NCBI RefSeq assembly: GCF_024868665.1
Contig: NC_079913.1
Span: 14,157,518 to 14,221,517 of the forward strand
Direction: 5' to 3'
Source of the DNA: Triplophysa rosa
Lineage: Eukaryota; Chordata; Actinopteri; Cypriniformes; Nemacheilidae
DNA length: 64,000 nt
The notes beneath the pieces are model-generated. The model saw only the letters and a program-made list of their open reading frames with translations. It did not search any database and was not told where the DNA came from. Each line of letters begins with the position of its first letter. Positions within the stretch are counted from its first letter, which is position 1. This document shows positions 41,586 through 55,261 of this stretch, piece by piece. The position numbers and the translations under genes were made by a program.

Positions 41586-43463
41586 GACCCTGCTCTGTCA
41601 CCTGAAAACAATTTCATGAATAACACCAGAGCAGGCTTGTGCTGTTCAAAGACAAACCCAACATTTGGGACTGTAAAAATGCAAAGACATTGATTATTTC
41701 TGCTAAGATATAAAGCCATGATGGCTTCTGTGATGTTTCAGTGTATCTTTTTTTAAGTATGGTTTTTATGTTATTGGAATGGAAATATTAGTATCATATA
41801 AAGCAATTTTTATTTTTAAATGGCTATGATGACTTTATCGCGTTATTAATTCAGAATAATTTCTGCAGCCTTCCAGACAAATATAAAGCCCGTTTTAGCG
41901 TTTTTCAGTTCTGTTTCTAAGTTTCGGTCAGTAGAGAGCGTGCGCACATCAGTTATGTTGCCGCCAGAGACGCTCAAAATCTGCGGTTATGCGCAGCTAT
42001 GGGCTATACATTTCTATTATATTTATTCCGATTTATTTATCCAAAGCCACTTAAAATAATAGCATTCAACATTTTGTCAGTGAGCCAACAATAACTGTAC
42101 AATATGTTTGTGACGGACGAGTTGAAGCTATAGGAAAAATGAACAACGGTATAGGTTTTTTCTTGAAGGTAAATTTAAGCAGTTAGAAATTAGAATTTAA
42201 AAATTATGTATGATAAGTAAATTGTAATACAATGATAATTTAAGGAAATTTAAAAAATGCCAAGCTTTTTTGTAGTTTTTCTTTTAAACACTGAATTAAC
42301 ATCATCTTTTAGGAATTTAAATGCAGGCCTATGCAGTTTCAACTGCTTTCGTTTTCAGATTTCACGTTATGAAGAACTAATTTATGGAACTCTGGGAGCA
42401 AAATATTAACGTTTTAACACCCTTTTTACACGTTATTTATTTTACGAGAAGCCTCAACTGAAAACCTAGTAATGTAACAAATAATGTAAAAACGTAATGT
42501 TAAAGTAACCACTTTTTGCGCTAATCAACAATGACATTATAAAAACATCCATCATCCACCCAGCGAAATGCAATACTGTACTGTTTCAACTGAAGTATAA
42601 TAAGTTAAGATGAAATCTAGACTACTTTAAACGAATTTTTGTTTTTATGCCTTTATGTTTTATCAATGGTAACTAATTGTAATGGTTTAGCCATGGTTAC
42701 AAATGCATATTTTTTAAAGGTTTTCACCATGTCCAAGCTAGACAATTTAGGTTTAAATCCACATAGAGCATATTTAGGTATAATGCCATTCTTAACAGTA
42801 ATTCTATAATTAATCTGGGTCCAAAATCTAGGTAGGCGATTTACATGATGTGAATTTAAACAAAGACTAAAGAACAGACGTTTGTTTAAAAATAGCTTGA
42901 TTTGATAAACTACACAGCAATTCTCCAGTTAGGCTATATCAACTATAAGCTTCGATCGTTTTCATTCTGCGTGCGCTCTGTATCTTTTTATATGTTTGGA
43001 GCCGTCGCAAGACAGTTTGCTTGAGTCTTTAACAACTTTTGCCTGAGTCTTTAACAACCTTTTTATTAAATATGAACATTTATTTTATTTAAGGCGTCGC
43101 TCGATTGCAGTTTAAATGGGGTGTAAAAGTCACCAAAGACTTAAGAATGGAGAAGAGCGCGTTGAATAACAATAGCCGAATTTCCATGAGAGTTATTCTT
43201 TAGTCCTGAGAGGAGGTGCACTGCAGGTTTATGTTAATGACTGAGTGTGTGTGTGTGTGAGGGGGGAGAGACGCGCACGCACGGGGCCATTTTGTCCTCA
43301 TTTAAAACTTAACGCGGATAATGTCACTGCGCTCCATGGATACCACTCTGAGAAACTGTCTTTTCTGCTGTTTAAATCTACAATGAAGGATAAAAGAAGG
43401 CCGAAGCGTCGGGAGAAGGAGAGTTGATGAGTTTCTTCTGGATGTTTTGTGGAGTTTCACACC
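41586..43463 (+). other. trmu-celsr1 intergenic region and celsr1 5' leader
   Basis: AT-rich to about 43000. A GC-richer, CpG-containing stretch with a (TG)n run (43243-43260) then leads into the celsr1 start and probably holds its promoter and 5' UTR. No separate gene or transposon end is recognised. Confidence 0.5.
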
Positions 43464-46400
43464 ATGGATCTTGAAATGTGTTCGTTATTACTGGTTCACC
43501 TTCTCCTCTGCGCTCCTCTCATGGGATGTTTTGACTTGCACCTTTCGGAGACTTTACATTCAGGGGCCGTTTTGGCCAATTTGTCACTGGGACCCGGTTG
43601 GACGTATAATATAGACCGGACTTTAACTTCCAAATACATTGAGAAGTTTTTAAAAGTGGATTGGAGAAATGGAGCACTGACTTTAAATGGAGAGGTGGAC
43701 TGTGCGCGCTCTCCTCAAGGCGCACAGCCTCTTTATATTAAAATAAAATCTTTAACAACTGAAGGACTAGTTAACGCACATTTTAATGTATTTGTGCACG
43801 GACGGAATTGCGTCTTCAAGTATAAAAGGAAGAAGGGCAAACCTGATATTACCTTGGATTGCCTTTATAACTTGGGAGCAACTTCCTGCTTTTCTCCAGG
43901 TAATTTACTTTTAAGTCTTGATGATTATTTACCCGTCTTTACCCGAAATTCTGGAATTTTGAGCTTTTCTTGTTTCTCAGCACATTTCAATGTCTTTGTG
44001 CGTAACGGGACTTTATTAGTGAAGGACGCGTACTGCATGGAAACGGACTTCAGACCCTTTAAAGATACCATTCAATGTACGGTTTACCATTCAAACGGTT
44101 CTGTCTTCTCTATGTGCCTTAAATTGCGATTCGCATCAGTTCAAAATTCATCACTGGAGTATTTGCAACACGCGTCAAACCAATGGAAGTCGAGAATCAA
44201 GCGATATGTGAACTCTGCGCCCCAGTTTCAGTTACCGAACTACCAGGTCTCCGTGCCCGAGAACGAGCCGGCGGGCACGCGCGTCATCACCCTCAAAGCC
44301 ACTGACAGCGACCCTGGAGAGGCGGGGAAAATCGAGTACGGTATGGAGGCACTGTTCGACAGTCGATCCAACCATTTTTTTCGTATCGACCCTCAAACTG
44401 GCAGCATTGAGACCGCCCAGCCAGTAGACAGAGAAGTGAAAGACACGCACATCTTTAAAGTCACCGCCACCGATAACGGCACGCCTAGACGCGCGGCCAC
44501 GTCGTACCTGACCGTTACTGTTAGTGACACCAACGACCACGGTCCCGTTTTTGAACAGAACGAGTACAGGGTGAGGATACGTGAAAACGTAGAGATTGGT
44601 TTTGAGGTTATAACTGTGAGGGCCACAGATGGGGATGCGCCGTCGAATGCCAACATGATATACAAGATTGTAAATGGCGAAGGCGTTAATTCTGGGTTCG
44701 AAATTGATTCTCGGAACGGTCTGGTGAAGATCCGACTGCGTCCTGATAGAGAAACCATGGACCAGTATCAGCTGATAGTCGAGACCAATGACCAAGGAAA
44801 GGACCCTGGGCCCCGGAGTGCCACAGCCACGGTACACATAACAGTGGAAGACGAAAATGACAACTATCCTCAGTTTAGTGAGAAAAGATATGTAGTTCAG
44901 GTGCCAGAGAACGTAGCGGTTAACACTGAAGTGGCCAGGGTAAAAGCTACTGACCGAGATGAGGGCAATAATGCCAAAGTTCATTACAGCATAATTAGCG
45001 GCAACGTGAAGGGTCAGTTCTTCATCCACACCCCTACAGGAGCTATTGATATCATTAACCCTTTAGACTACGAAATGATCAGAGAGTATAATTTACGCAT
45101 AAAAGCCCAGGACGGAGGCAGGCCTCCTCTCATAAATGGCACAGGTGTGGTGGTTGTCCAAGTAGTGGATGTGAATGACAATGCCCCCATGTTTGTGAGC
45201 ACTCCTTTTCAAGCCACTGTTTTGGAGAATGTGCCTATTGGATATTCTGTGATTCACATTCAGGCCATTGATTCTGACTCTGGAGAAAATGCACGTTTGG
45301 ATTACAGTCTCACAGACACCACTCCTGGCTTTCCTTTCACCATTAATAACAGCACCGGCTGGATAACAGTCAGCGCTGAGCTGGACAGGGAAACCACTGA
45401 GTTTTACACATTCGGAGTTGAAGCCAGAGACAACGGAGTTCCAGTAATGTCTTCCTCAGCCAGCGTTAGCATCACAGTCCTGGATGTGAACGACAACATC
45501 CCTACGTTCACTGAAAAAGTGTATTCCCTTAAAATCAACGAGGATGCTGTTGTAGGGACCAGTGTGTTATCTGTTACAGCTCTGGACCGTGATGTAAACA
45601 GCGTGGTCACCTATCAAATTTCCAGCGGTAACACACGAAACAGGTTTGCCATCACGAGTCAAAGCGGGGGTGGGCTCATCACACTAGCACTGCCATTGGA
45701 TTATAAACAGGAACGTCAGTATGTCCTGACCGTTACCGCTTCAGACGGCACACTTTTTGACACTGCACAGGTGTTTATCAACGTAACCGACGCCAACACT
45801 CACAGACCCGTGTTTCAGAGCGCCAGCTACCATCAGACCTTCAGTGAAGATCGACCCATTGGATCAACTGTTGTGGTGATAAGTGCAATGGATGAGGATA
45901 CAGGCGAGAACGCACGCATTACTTACATCATGGAGGACAACGTGCCACAGTTTAAGATAGATCCGGACACTGGTGCCATCACTACACAGATGGAGATTGA
46001 CTATGAAGACCAGGCCTCCTACACATTAGCCATCATTGCCCGTGACAATGGAATCCCACAGAAGTCTGATACTACCTATGTAGAAATCATTGTTTTGGAC
46101 GCTAATGATAATGCTCCACAGTTCGGGAGGGACAAATATCAGGGTAATGTGTTTGAAGATGCACCAGTGCTCACCAGCGTGCTCCAGATATCTGCATCCG
46201 ACCGTGACTCGGGATCTAACGGGCGGGTGATCTACACGTTTCAAGGCGGTGACGATGGCGAGGGAGATTTTATGATTGAGCCTTATTCAGGAATCATCAG
46301 AACCAATCGGAAGCTGGACAGAGAGAACGTTCCAGTGTATAACCTCAAGGCCTATGCAGTAGATAAAGGCGTTCCTCCACTCAAAGCCGCAGTGGAGATC

Positions 46401-46989
46401 CAAATTTCAGTGTCGGACATAAATGACAACGCCCCTGTTTTTGAGAAGGATGAACTGTTTATCTACGTCAAAGAGAATAGTCCAGTGGATTCAGTAGTGG
46501 CACGAATCATCGCCATGGACCCAGATGAAGAAACAAACGCTCAGATATTGTATCAGATCGTAGAAGGAAATATCCCTGAGGTCTTTGACTTGGATATGTT
46601 TTCCGGAGACCTAAAAGCGCTTGTGGATTTGGACTATGAGACCAAAATGGAGTATGTTATAGTTGTACAAGCCACGTCTGCTCCTCTGGTCAGCAGAGCA
46701 ACCGTCCACATTCGTCTGATTGATGTCAATGACAATGATCCCGTCTTGCAGAATTTTGAGATCATCTTCAATAATTACGTCACAAATAAATCCAACAGTT
46801 TCCCATCTGGGATTATAGGAAAGGTGCCTGCCCATGACCCTGATGTGTCAGATAAACTCAAGTATAGTTTCATTGAAGGAAACGAGCTGAGTTTGCTCAT
46901 TCTAAACCCGGATACTGGAGAGCTAAAACTCAGCAAAGATCTGGATAACAACAGACCTCTGGAGGCCACCATGAAAGTTTCTGTCACAG
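43464..46989 (+). CDS. celsr1: Cadherin EGF LAG seven-pass G-type receptor 1, first coding exon (partial gene)
   Basis: CELSR1 (Flamingo/Starry night type) is a plasma-membrane atypical cadherin that aligns planar cell polarity across junctions. This exon gives 1175 codons plus one base, ending at the donor 46990 (GTGAGT). The remaining exons lie beyond the window. ATG 43464-43466 is in an ACACCATGG context. A signal peptide (MDLEMCSLLLVHLLLCAPLMGC) is followed by a prodomain that ends at RIKR (244-247), a furin-type site. Nine cadherin repeats start at NSAPQF (residue 250), with DTND, DEND, DVND, DIND and DAND calcium linkers. The exon ends in the ninth repeat. The text is closest to CELSR1 among the CELSR proteins I know. 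Which fish duplicate (a or b) cannot be decided. Confidence 0.92.
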
Positions 46990-49438
46990 GTGAGTAAATT
47001 TCTCATTGCATCTTTCAAATTGGTCATTGTTTCTGTGGAATGTACTTAAAAAGCAGGGAGGTAAATAGGATAAAAGGTTAAAAAGCCAATCTCATTTCAT
47101 CATAAACTGTTTTTTATGTATATATCTCAGTTTAAAAAGATGGTAAATGCAGTTTATAAAGTGTTTGTTCTGATGTGCTGCATGTTCTCAGCATGTTTGC
47201 TGCAGGCCAAATCGCAATCCTGTTTTTCTGCTCATGAGCTGTTTGTTGAAATTGTTGTGGAGGGGAAAAAATATTTGTGGGTAAGAATGAGGTTTCGGCT
47301 CACATTTAAAGTCATCTTTCTTTTCTGTCATGGCCACAAGCCTGCCAGTATTCTGTTATGACATGTTGGAAATGCATTATGTTGTTGTATTTGGTGACTT
47401 TTAGTCACTTAATGACAATGCATTGTGGGAGAAATGTTAATTTCTTTGATATTTTATACTGATATTTCATGGATTTCTAGTCACTGACAATAATAACTAA
47501 CATATTTATTTATGGTGATAATTTATTCCCGGAACAAAGACTTTTACAAATCAAACATATAGGCATTTAACAAATTTGATTTTATATGTGAAATAGGTTA
47601 AAAAAACTGTTACAGTGCTGTATCACGTATGTATTTCTGGCAGATACCAACCACTCACATGTACTGCCAGCCTCATCAAATGGCATCAGTTTCTTATATT
47701 CCACTCTTTATTCTATCCTCTCTTTGTATCTCTCTTCCGTCCACGCTTTCCTCTTCCTGCTCATTTGCAACTCGCAATTCAAATACATCTCACAGAATGC
47801 AGCTCTTGTCTGTACTTTGTGGCTTTACGGCTTTGTCTTTGTTGGCATGATTGCTGCTCCTCATCTGAATGTGCATGCTCATGGTCATTGTTGGGGTCGT
47901 AATGAGCTGCATTCATGCGATGTTGGCTCATTCATGACAAAGAGACATCGGTGTGCATCGCCATAGCAGCTCCCACCCTCTTTTACCTCTCAATTCTACC
48001 GAGAACTCCCTCTCTCTGTCCTCAAATAAACTAATGCCTTTTATTTCTTGGACAGACCCACGTGTCAGATGTTAGGTAACCATTAACACTGGTTATGTGA
48101 CCTCTTCACCTCCAGCCCAGGGAAAAGGAAAAAGCCCTAAAGGGAAAACATGTGACAGACTGCGTAGATGGATTTTAACAAGCAGAAGTGTCTATAAGTC
48201 AATGTAGTGCTTTTAGCTGATAACAAAGATCTACATTTTTGGTCATTCTTAGAAATAGAGAAAAAAAATGCAACATTTTAGCAGACTCTACAGACCGTTT
48301 AGAGAGAAATTATTTGGATAAAGCTACAAGTTTGAAATATATAGAGGGCCAAACACAATCCCATAGGAATATTTCTTTCGCATAGGTTGCTTTTTCTCCC
48401 ATATGTTTGGTGAATCAACTTTGTCTTTTCTAAGATTTCTTAGTGAAAAAGAAACAAAATCTTATTGCCAACATACAGTGATGTTGCAGAGCTGAGCAAT
48501 GTAGGTAACGTGGATAGCATCGTTCCGATAATGTGGTCTTGAAAACATTTGTTGGAAAGTGTGAGTTTATGTAGGAATGACTTTTGATCACAGACTTTGG
48601 GATTTGGCAAATCCGAGCACAGTCTGAGACATTGTTCAGATGTCTTTAAAATGTTTAAAGGAGACACATAAGATTAATATTATTATTATCATCTTCCCAG
48701 CGTATCTGAAAAGCAACAGACTCCATTCGCTCTCCATTCCATTCCATTGCTGTTTAAGAGAAGCAACTGAGATACTCTAATTTATGACTTTCATTACATT
48801 GTTATCTTTTACTTCTAAGCAGGTGTTTATTCTTTTGACTGAGCTTTAATTGTTTAACTATTTAGGGACACACCAGAACTCCCCGAAATGCCACTGATAA
48901 AAGAAAGTTAACATTCTAGTCAAAACAAGGGCCAGTCTACCCTAAACCAACACTGGTGTGCACTGCAAATACAACGAAGTGTGGGCTGTGTGTTTAAGTA
49001 GTAACTTAATCTCCCTTATCTGTGTAAATTAACATACAACAAGCCTTTTCCTGTGTGAGGGGAGTCCTCCACAAAATGTTGGCGCTTTTTTAGCCTTGCA
49101 CCTTTGTGCTTTGTTTCACTGGATCAATACGGGTGATAAGACATCTGTCGATACCTTAAGCCCCAAGAAAGATGGTGCCAGTTTTCATTTACACTGGTGA
49201 AATAGATTTGGTCAGCCTTGTTTGATGTCTGCATATTTATACCATGATTCATGTCATATATAAGGAGAGGAGGGGGTGCAAATCATCACTTCTTGATTCA
49301 TCCTTTTCTGCCTCTGTAGTCGATGAGTCAAGCTTGCTGATACATGCATACTTTAGAGTGGATTGAGCTTCTGCCCGAAGGCCACTGTGTCTTATGTAGT
49401 TGACTGTAGCCCACTCAATGCTAGGACTCACATACCTT
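46990..49438 (+). other. celsr1 intron 1, first part
   Basis: AT-rich intron sequence. No gene, exon or transposon end that I can support. Confidence 0.5.
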
Positions 49439-49670
49439 GACTAATGGTTAGAGAGTCGGACTCGTGACCTTAAGGTTGCCAGTTCGATTCCCAGGCCGGC
49501 GGGTAACGACTGAGGTGCCCTTGAGCAAGGCACCTTACCCCTACTTGCTCCCCGGGCGCTGCAGTGATAGCTGCCCACTGCTCCGGGTGTACGTGTGTTC
49601 ACCACTTGCTGTGCGTGTGTTCACTACTCTCTGGATGGGTTATAAGCAGAGGTCACATTTCGGGTATGGG
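49439..49670 (+). repeat. V-SINE-like SINE, copy 2
   Basis: Same order as the copy in trmu intron 10: TAATGGTTAGAGAGTCGGAC, CAGTTCGATTCCC, CCTTGAGCAAGGCACCTTAC, CTGCCCACTGCTCC. The 5' end is slightly truncated and the 3' tail is more degraded, with a duplicated GTGTGTTCAC word (49595-49625). Confidence 0.8.
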
Positions 49671-49786
49671 TCACCATATCTGACTAATAGATCGCTTTCA
49701 CTATAACTATTGACATATAGCCTACTACACAACTGTTCAGAAGTTTAGAGCCAATTACTCATTCTTGTGTTACTATAAAACATATA

Positions 49787-50221
49787 TGTGACCCTGGACA
49801 ACAAAACCAGTCTTATGGGTCAATTTTTCGATATTGAGATTTTTACATAATCTGAAAGCTGAATAAATAAACTTTCTATAGATATATGAGTTGTTAGAAT
49901 ATGACAATATCTGACTGAGATACAACCGTTTAAAACTCTGGAATCTGAGAGCGCAAAAAAATCAAAATATTGAGAAAATTGCCTCAGAATTTGTTAATCA
50001 GGGGCACTGTGGCAGGCCATCCACTCACAAAAATAAAGTTTTTATATATTTAAGGTAGGAAATTTACAAAATATCTTAATGGAACATGATCTTTACTTAA
50101 TATCCTAATGATTTTTGGCATAAAAGAAAAATCGATCATTTTGACCCACACAATGTATTTTTGTCTTTTACTAAAAATGTTCCCGTGCTACTTAAGACTG
50201 GTTTTGTGATCCAGGGTCACA
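49787..50221. mobile_element. TA-flanked MITE in celsr1 intron 1
   Basis: Terminal inverted repeat TGTGACCCTGGACAACAAAA and TTTTGTGATCCAGGGTCACA, TA on both sides. It is the same family as 35281-35736 but in the opposite orientation. Confidence 0.85.
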
Positions 50222-50462
50222 TATGTCATATTTATGTATAACCCCTAATAGTTTAAAACCATTATATATTTTTTGCATTTTAAATAAATAATCTTAGCCT
50301 AAAGTTTGTGAAATCGTACTCTTGGTATTTTATCCAGCATCTTCTGAGGTTTCACCCTGAGATGCTTTTCAAATTCTAATGGGCTCTTATTGGCAGCTTT
50401 TCTTTACAACAAAACAAAAGCTTTTAAGATCATGAAAAACATTACGCTCGAGTGACCTTAAA

Positions 50463-50676
50463 GTGATAGTTCGCCCAAAAAGGAAAAATGTTGGTAAGCG
50501 AACAACGACGGCACCTATTGACTTGCATTGGTTTTGTGTCTGTACAATAGAAGTACATGGGTACCGCCTTTGATCAGTTACCAACACTCTTCAAAATATT
50601 GGTACAGTCATACAGGTTTGAAACGACAAGAGGGTGAGTCAATGATGACAGAATTTTCATTTTTGGGTGGGATATG
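50463..50676. mobile_element. MITE of the GATAGTTC family, degraded copy
   Basis: Starts TGATAGTTCGCCCAAAAA and ends with TTTTCATTTTTGGGTGGG. The inner words GTTGGTAAG and CATACAGGTTTGAAACGAC are shared with the copy in the dehydratase-like gene. Confidence 0.65.
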
Positions 50677-51753
50677 TGTGGTGAAAAGAAGGTAAATAAT
50701 ATTACACTTGCCCTTGTATGCCCACTCTTATTGGTAGTTGCAAAGCTTTCGGCAGAATATTACACCTGTCGGTTCCTTTCAGGCCTGCCTTTGAGTAAAT
50801 GGAGTAATGGATGTCAATTGCCACCATGTTCACAATGAATATCGATTCAATCTGCTAGCGATTCGAATTGATTCACAAATTAAAAAAATAAAATAATAAT
50901 AACGTTACTAAATATAATAACGTGACGTCTTTGGAACAAATAAAGCGGAAGTCAAATGCAAGTGGGGTGCAGACCTTTTACAGAGTGCACACCTCACGCG
51001 CAAACACGAGAAAGAGAGAAACCAAATACATTCAGCCCTGTAGGACTAAACTGCAAGATAAACAAAATAAATGTTTAGGATGTTCTTTCTCTGTATCTGC
51101 TCTGTGCAGTGAGTGAGCGGCAGGGAGAAACAGCGCATTCAATTTACTATACCGCAGATGACTTGTCAGTGCAAAATAGCGGTTCCCAAAATCTGTCACT
51201 GTTTAGACTTAAGAACATGAACATACTTCTGTAAATATGCACAGTTTGTTAGCCAGACGGATGTGCTGGGTGCTCTGCGCGGGACTAATACACTAATGTT
51301 GGTAAAATAACCTCTCGTTTAATGTATGTGAATGATGATTTTGTCATACGATGTGGCAATGCGTGGAAGTGACTGTCGTTTAACATACAGCACTAATGAG
51401 TCACGTTTAATTACTATTATGTACATATTTTAATATCAAGTATTGTATGGGTTGTGTGAGAATACAGGGCTCAGGATATGTAGAGCTGCCCGGCTGTGCT
51501 CTCAGATCTGCTCTTTGACATGTACACAGCAGCTGTAAGAGAGACAGAGCCTAATCGCTCCCAGACTGCCCTGAGCGCTCCATTCGCTGTCCCCTGTCAT
51601 CTAGATGTCATTAACAGAGAAGATCTCCACTCCAGGTGTGACTTTCCTTCTACCTTGTCTACACGTGACCCTCTGACCTCTGACATCATAGACATGTTGT
51701 GGGTGTCACTCTCTTTAAGAAGTACTTCTTTAAAAGGACAAATCTAGTTGTGG
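50677..51753. other. celsr1 intron 1, unassigned
   Basis: Intron sequence. The stretch around 50825-50880 with ATATCGATTCAATCTG resembles the interior of hAT-like elements, but no ends are visible. Confidence 0.4.
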
Positions 51754-51916
51754 GTTTCCTGTAGCTGTAGCTTTCCTGTAGCTCAGCATTGCGTTAACAA
51801 CGCAAGGTTGTGGGTTCGATCCCAGGGATTGCACATGCCTATGTATAAATGTATAGGATAAAGCAATGTAAGTCGCTCAAAGAGTCTGCCAAATGCATAA
51901 ATGTAAATGTAAATGT
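51754..51916 (+). repeat. tRNA-derived SINE, short type
   Basis: Box-A-like TGTAGCTCAGCATTG and box-B-like GGTTCGATCCCAG, then a body with AATGTAAGTCGCTC and GTCTGCCAAATGCATAAATG and an (AATGT)n tail (51898-51916). The head has a partial duplication of CTGTAGCT. Confidence 0.8.
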
Positions 51917-52291
51917 AGTTCACAGAATCATTCACAAATACAGCTGAAATAATCACTACTTTTTAGGCAGCAAATGCTGTGAATTAACATTACATATCCG
52001 TATGTCTAACTAATGTAGATGTAACTATAGTGAACTAAACGTTTTACCTTATATGAAGAAAATGTGAGTGGTACTTGCCCATGCAAAACTTGCTTAAAAA
52101 GGCAATAAAACACCAGTGACTGCATAGCCAATCCTTGGCAAACAGCCACAGCATTGGTATGTGTCACTAAAGTATTCCGTAATTTAATTGCATTAATATG
52201 AAATAGTATGCAAGTACTCACTACTTAGCAATAACCTAGAAAATGAAAAGTCTTTATGATATTAAGGCTTCCTTTATTTATATCACATCTA

Positions 52292-52553
52292 CACTCTTAA
52301 AAATAAAGGTGCTTAAAAGGTTCTTCACAGTGATGCCATATAAGAACCATTTTTGGTTCCACAAAGAACCATTCAGTCCAAGGTTCTTTAATGAACCATC
52401 TCTTTCTTACTTTTTTATAATCTGAAGAACCTTTTTTCGCCACAAAGAATCTTTTTTGAAGCAGAATTGTTCTTCAGATGAAGGTTCTTTATGGAACCAA
52501 AAGGTTCTGCTATGGCATCAAAGAACCTTTTGAAGCACTTTTTTTTAGGAGTG
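52292..52553. mobile_element. TA-flanked MITE with CACTCTTAAAAATAAAGG ends
   Basis: Terminal inverted repeat: left CACTCTTAAAAATAAAGGTG, right end AAGCACTTTTTTTTAGGAGTG, flanked by TA (52290-52291 and 52554-52555). AAGGTTCTT and GAACCTTT words are repeated inside. 262 bp, non-coding. Confidence 0.85.
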
Positions 52554-53269
52554 TACATGCATTTGGCCCATGCTTTTTACCGTGCATTACAGGTATACAT
52601 TTACCAGTATGTTCCCCGGGTTTTAAACCCATGATAGGAAGAGTTATTCATTGAAGTTTAACATTTAGGATTAGGGTTTGTTCAAATCCCTAATGCCAAG
52701 GATGTGGAATAGTAATAACGTTGCCTTGGCAGACATCAACAAATAGTCACTGTGCTTTTGCCGATTTTGCATAGACATAACAAAAAGACTCAAGGTTTTG
52801 GTAGTTTAGGCTAATTACAATACTGTCACTAGAAGGCATTTCCACAAATCGTTACTGTCATTTCAGGAAATGGAAAAAACACTGTACTTTTTAAATTATT
52901 ATTTACTGTGTTAACAATAATACAATGTTGACAAGCACTTTTTAATACTTTTTATTGGTTAGATATTTGCAAAACTCAGTGACAAACATAAAGGGTGACT
53001 AATAAAAATGATTTATGGCAAAAAATAAAAATCACAAAATATGGAGGTACGAGGTTTCAGTAGGACAGCAGCAAAATACTTAAGCCAACCAAATTTCATT
53101 GCAATATTTTACAAAGTGGCTTATTCGTATGAATTAGTACAATTTAATTTATATAGGGTGGATCTGTTTACACCCCAGTGAAGGTTAAGTTTGGGGGACT
53201 TCATTGTTGCTTTTTCTGATATTTAAAAAATATATATATTTTAAACAAAATCAGATTAGGATGGAAAAG

Positions 53270-53530
53270 TCTAAAAATAGAAATTCTGTCATCGTTTAGT
53301 CATTTTCATGTCGATCAAAACTGATATATGACTCTTTCTTCTGTGGAACACAAAAGAATATACTGTATTTTGAGAAAATGTTGTTTGTGTCCTTACAATG
53401 GAGGGCAATGGGGACCAATGTTGTTTGGTTATCTTCTTTTGTGTTCCTCTATAAAATCATGGTTTGGAATGACGTTTGGAGTGAGTAAATAATGATTTTT
53501 TTTTCTTTTTGGCTGATCTATCCCTTTAAC
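53270..53530. mobile_element. MITE of the GATAGTTC family, third copy
   Basis: The inner inverted words TTCTGTGGAACACAAAAGAA and CTTCTTTTGTGTTCC surround an inverted pair with GGGGACCAATGTTGTTTGG. The right end is GGCTGATCTATCCCTTTAA. The left end is degraded. Confidence 0.6.
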
Positions 53531-55253
53531 ATTGGTCTTTCATCTGTTGATTTTCCTTGTGCTATATCTGTCGCATGTGTCTAGAAACTGTTATTAGATT
53601 ACTGAGGCACACTGTGTAGGCACTGTTCTCTTACCAGTCTTATTTTGGTGCAGTTCCTCTCGAACATTATCATAACAGCCAAATGGCCTGTACTGTATCT
53701 GTGATACTAGCAATTTTGGCTAACCACAGGTTAGGATTTCTTTGGGATTTGTTTGCATGCTCTGAAGACACAGTCCTTTAAAAGCAAAGGCCTAGACGTT
53801 TGTTTTTAATACAGACGATGATCATACATCCCCCTCTTAACATTCCTGTGCTTTGAAAGCAGAATGCAGTCCGAGACAAGGAAATCTGAACATTAATTGA
53901 GCCGAAATAACAGTGTGTGCTGTCTTGCATCCCTGTTAAATGAGCAGGAAAGGAATTTGATTCATGTTTAATCTTGCACACTCATTTGAAGGTGGAGAGA
54001 GAAGAGCGAGACAGTGATAAGATTTCAAAACAGTGCCAAATTGAGCACAAAGAAAAGAAACAATAAACCTCAAACTTTGGGTCATTCTAGGATAGTTTAC
54101 ACAGAAATATGGTTTTGGGATTCTCATTTGTGAGCTAATTTTAAAATTTGGTTTTGTCATTCGGTCTGATATAGCTGTATTTTTAGGAGTGGAAAGCCTA
54201 TGAATTTGAATTACATTTTGTGTAAAGCAGCTGTGGCATCTTGTTGGTAACCACAAAAAACATGTTTACTCATCTGTCAATTCAAAAAGGGATAACAACA
54301 AAATGTGTTTTTACATTTATACACTTGCAATGGACTTTTTTGAAGTTTAGCCACTGCCGTGATCAAACCGTTTGGTTTCCACAAACGTGAACAAACTAAA
54401 TTTCAATTTATTTATGACACTGTTAACCTGGCAATGTTTAGACCGTGACTTCCCATAAAGTACTGTTTACATGCCCCAGTCTATACTCATGTTTATTATC
54501 AGAATATCATCCACCTACAAATTGTAAATAATAAAAATGATATTAACTAATATTTTGGCTTTTAAATGCTCGAAAACTCCTTGACCCACAGACTTCCATT
54601 GTACAGAGGTCAGTCATAAAGTGCAATGTAAGTCATTTTTGTTTGTCTTTTCACAACTGATAAACAAGTCAAACTTATTTTCTGTGGCCACAGACAGTAA
54701 TTGTAGAACTTGTTTTGTATTGAATTCAAGACATTCATTTAATTGAGACTGTAAAATGGATTTTCCTGTAAAACTTAAGGAGCTATGCCCATATCCATCT
54801 TGACCGGCACAATGGAGGCGATCTGGAACATAAATTACAAGTCTTTTCAAGTGATGCCTTTTGAGTTCTGGGTTTGTCTGGAAATGGCATTTCCCTAAGG
54901 CAATGCTCCTGAGATCTGAAAGACCCTTAGCTTTACCCGTGGGCTGCGGAAATATCAAAGATGTTAGATGAGGAATTCTACCTAACATCAACTTTTGCCA
55001 ATTCCAGAAATTAGTAGGCATCACAGAGTTAAAAGCAACTTCCTCAAACAGAAATCTGAAGCACTCTTGAAGTGACAGGAAATCCCCTGAAGCATTTTTA
55101 TTGAATGGGGAATTGTAGATTTTCTAAGCCTCTTTAAGTGGACCCGCAAACTCTCACCCAGGATTAAATGGCGGTGTATTCACAGTGTATCACTAGTTGG
55201 GCCGTCCAGCAGGTTAGGTTCCTCAAAGTACATTTTAAACCCTGTAGACCTGA
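53531..55253 (+). other. celsr1 intron 1, unassigned
   Basis: AT-rich intron sequence with no supported feature. Confidence 0.5.
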
Positions 55254-55261
55254 CCTGCGAG

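Noticed and set aside
43449..43463. An upstream GTG start adding five residues (EFHT...) to celsr1
   Set aside because: It is not an ATG. The next in-frame ATG at 43464 has an ideal ACACCATGG context and directly precedes the signal peptide.
44232..45029. A 265-residue minus-strand ORF
   Set aside because: It is the antisense shadow of the cadherin repeats of celsr1.
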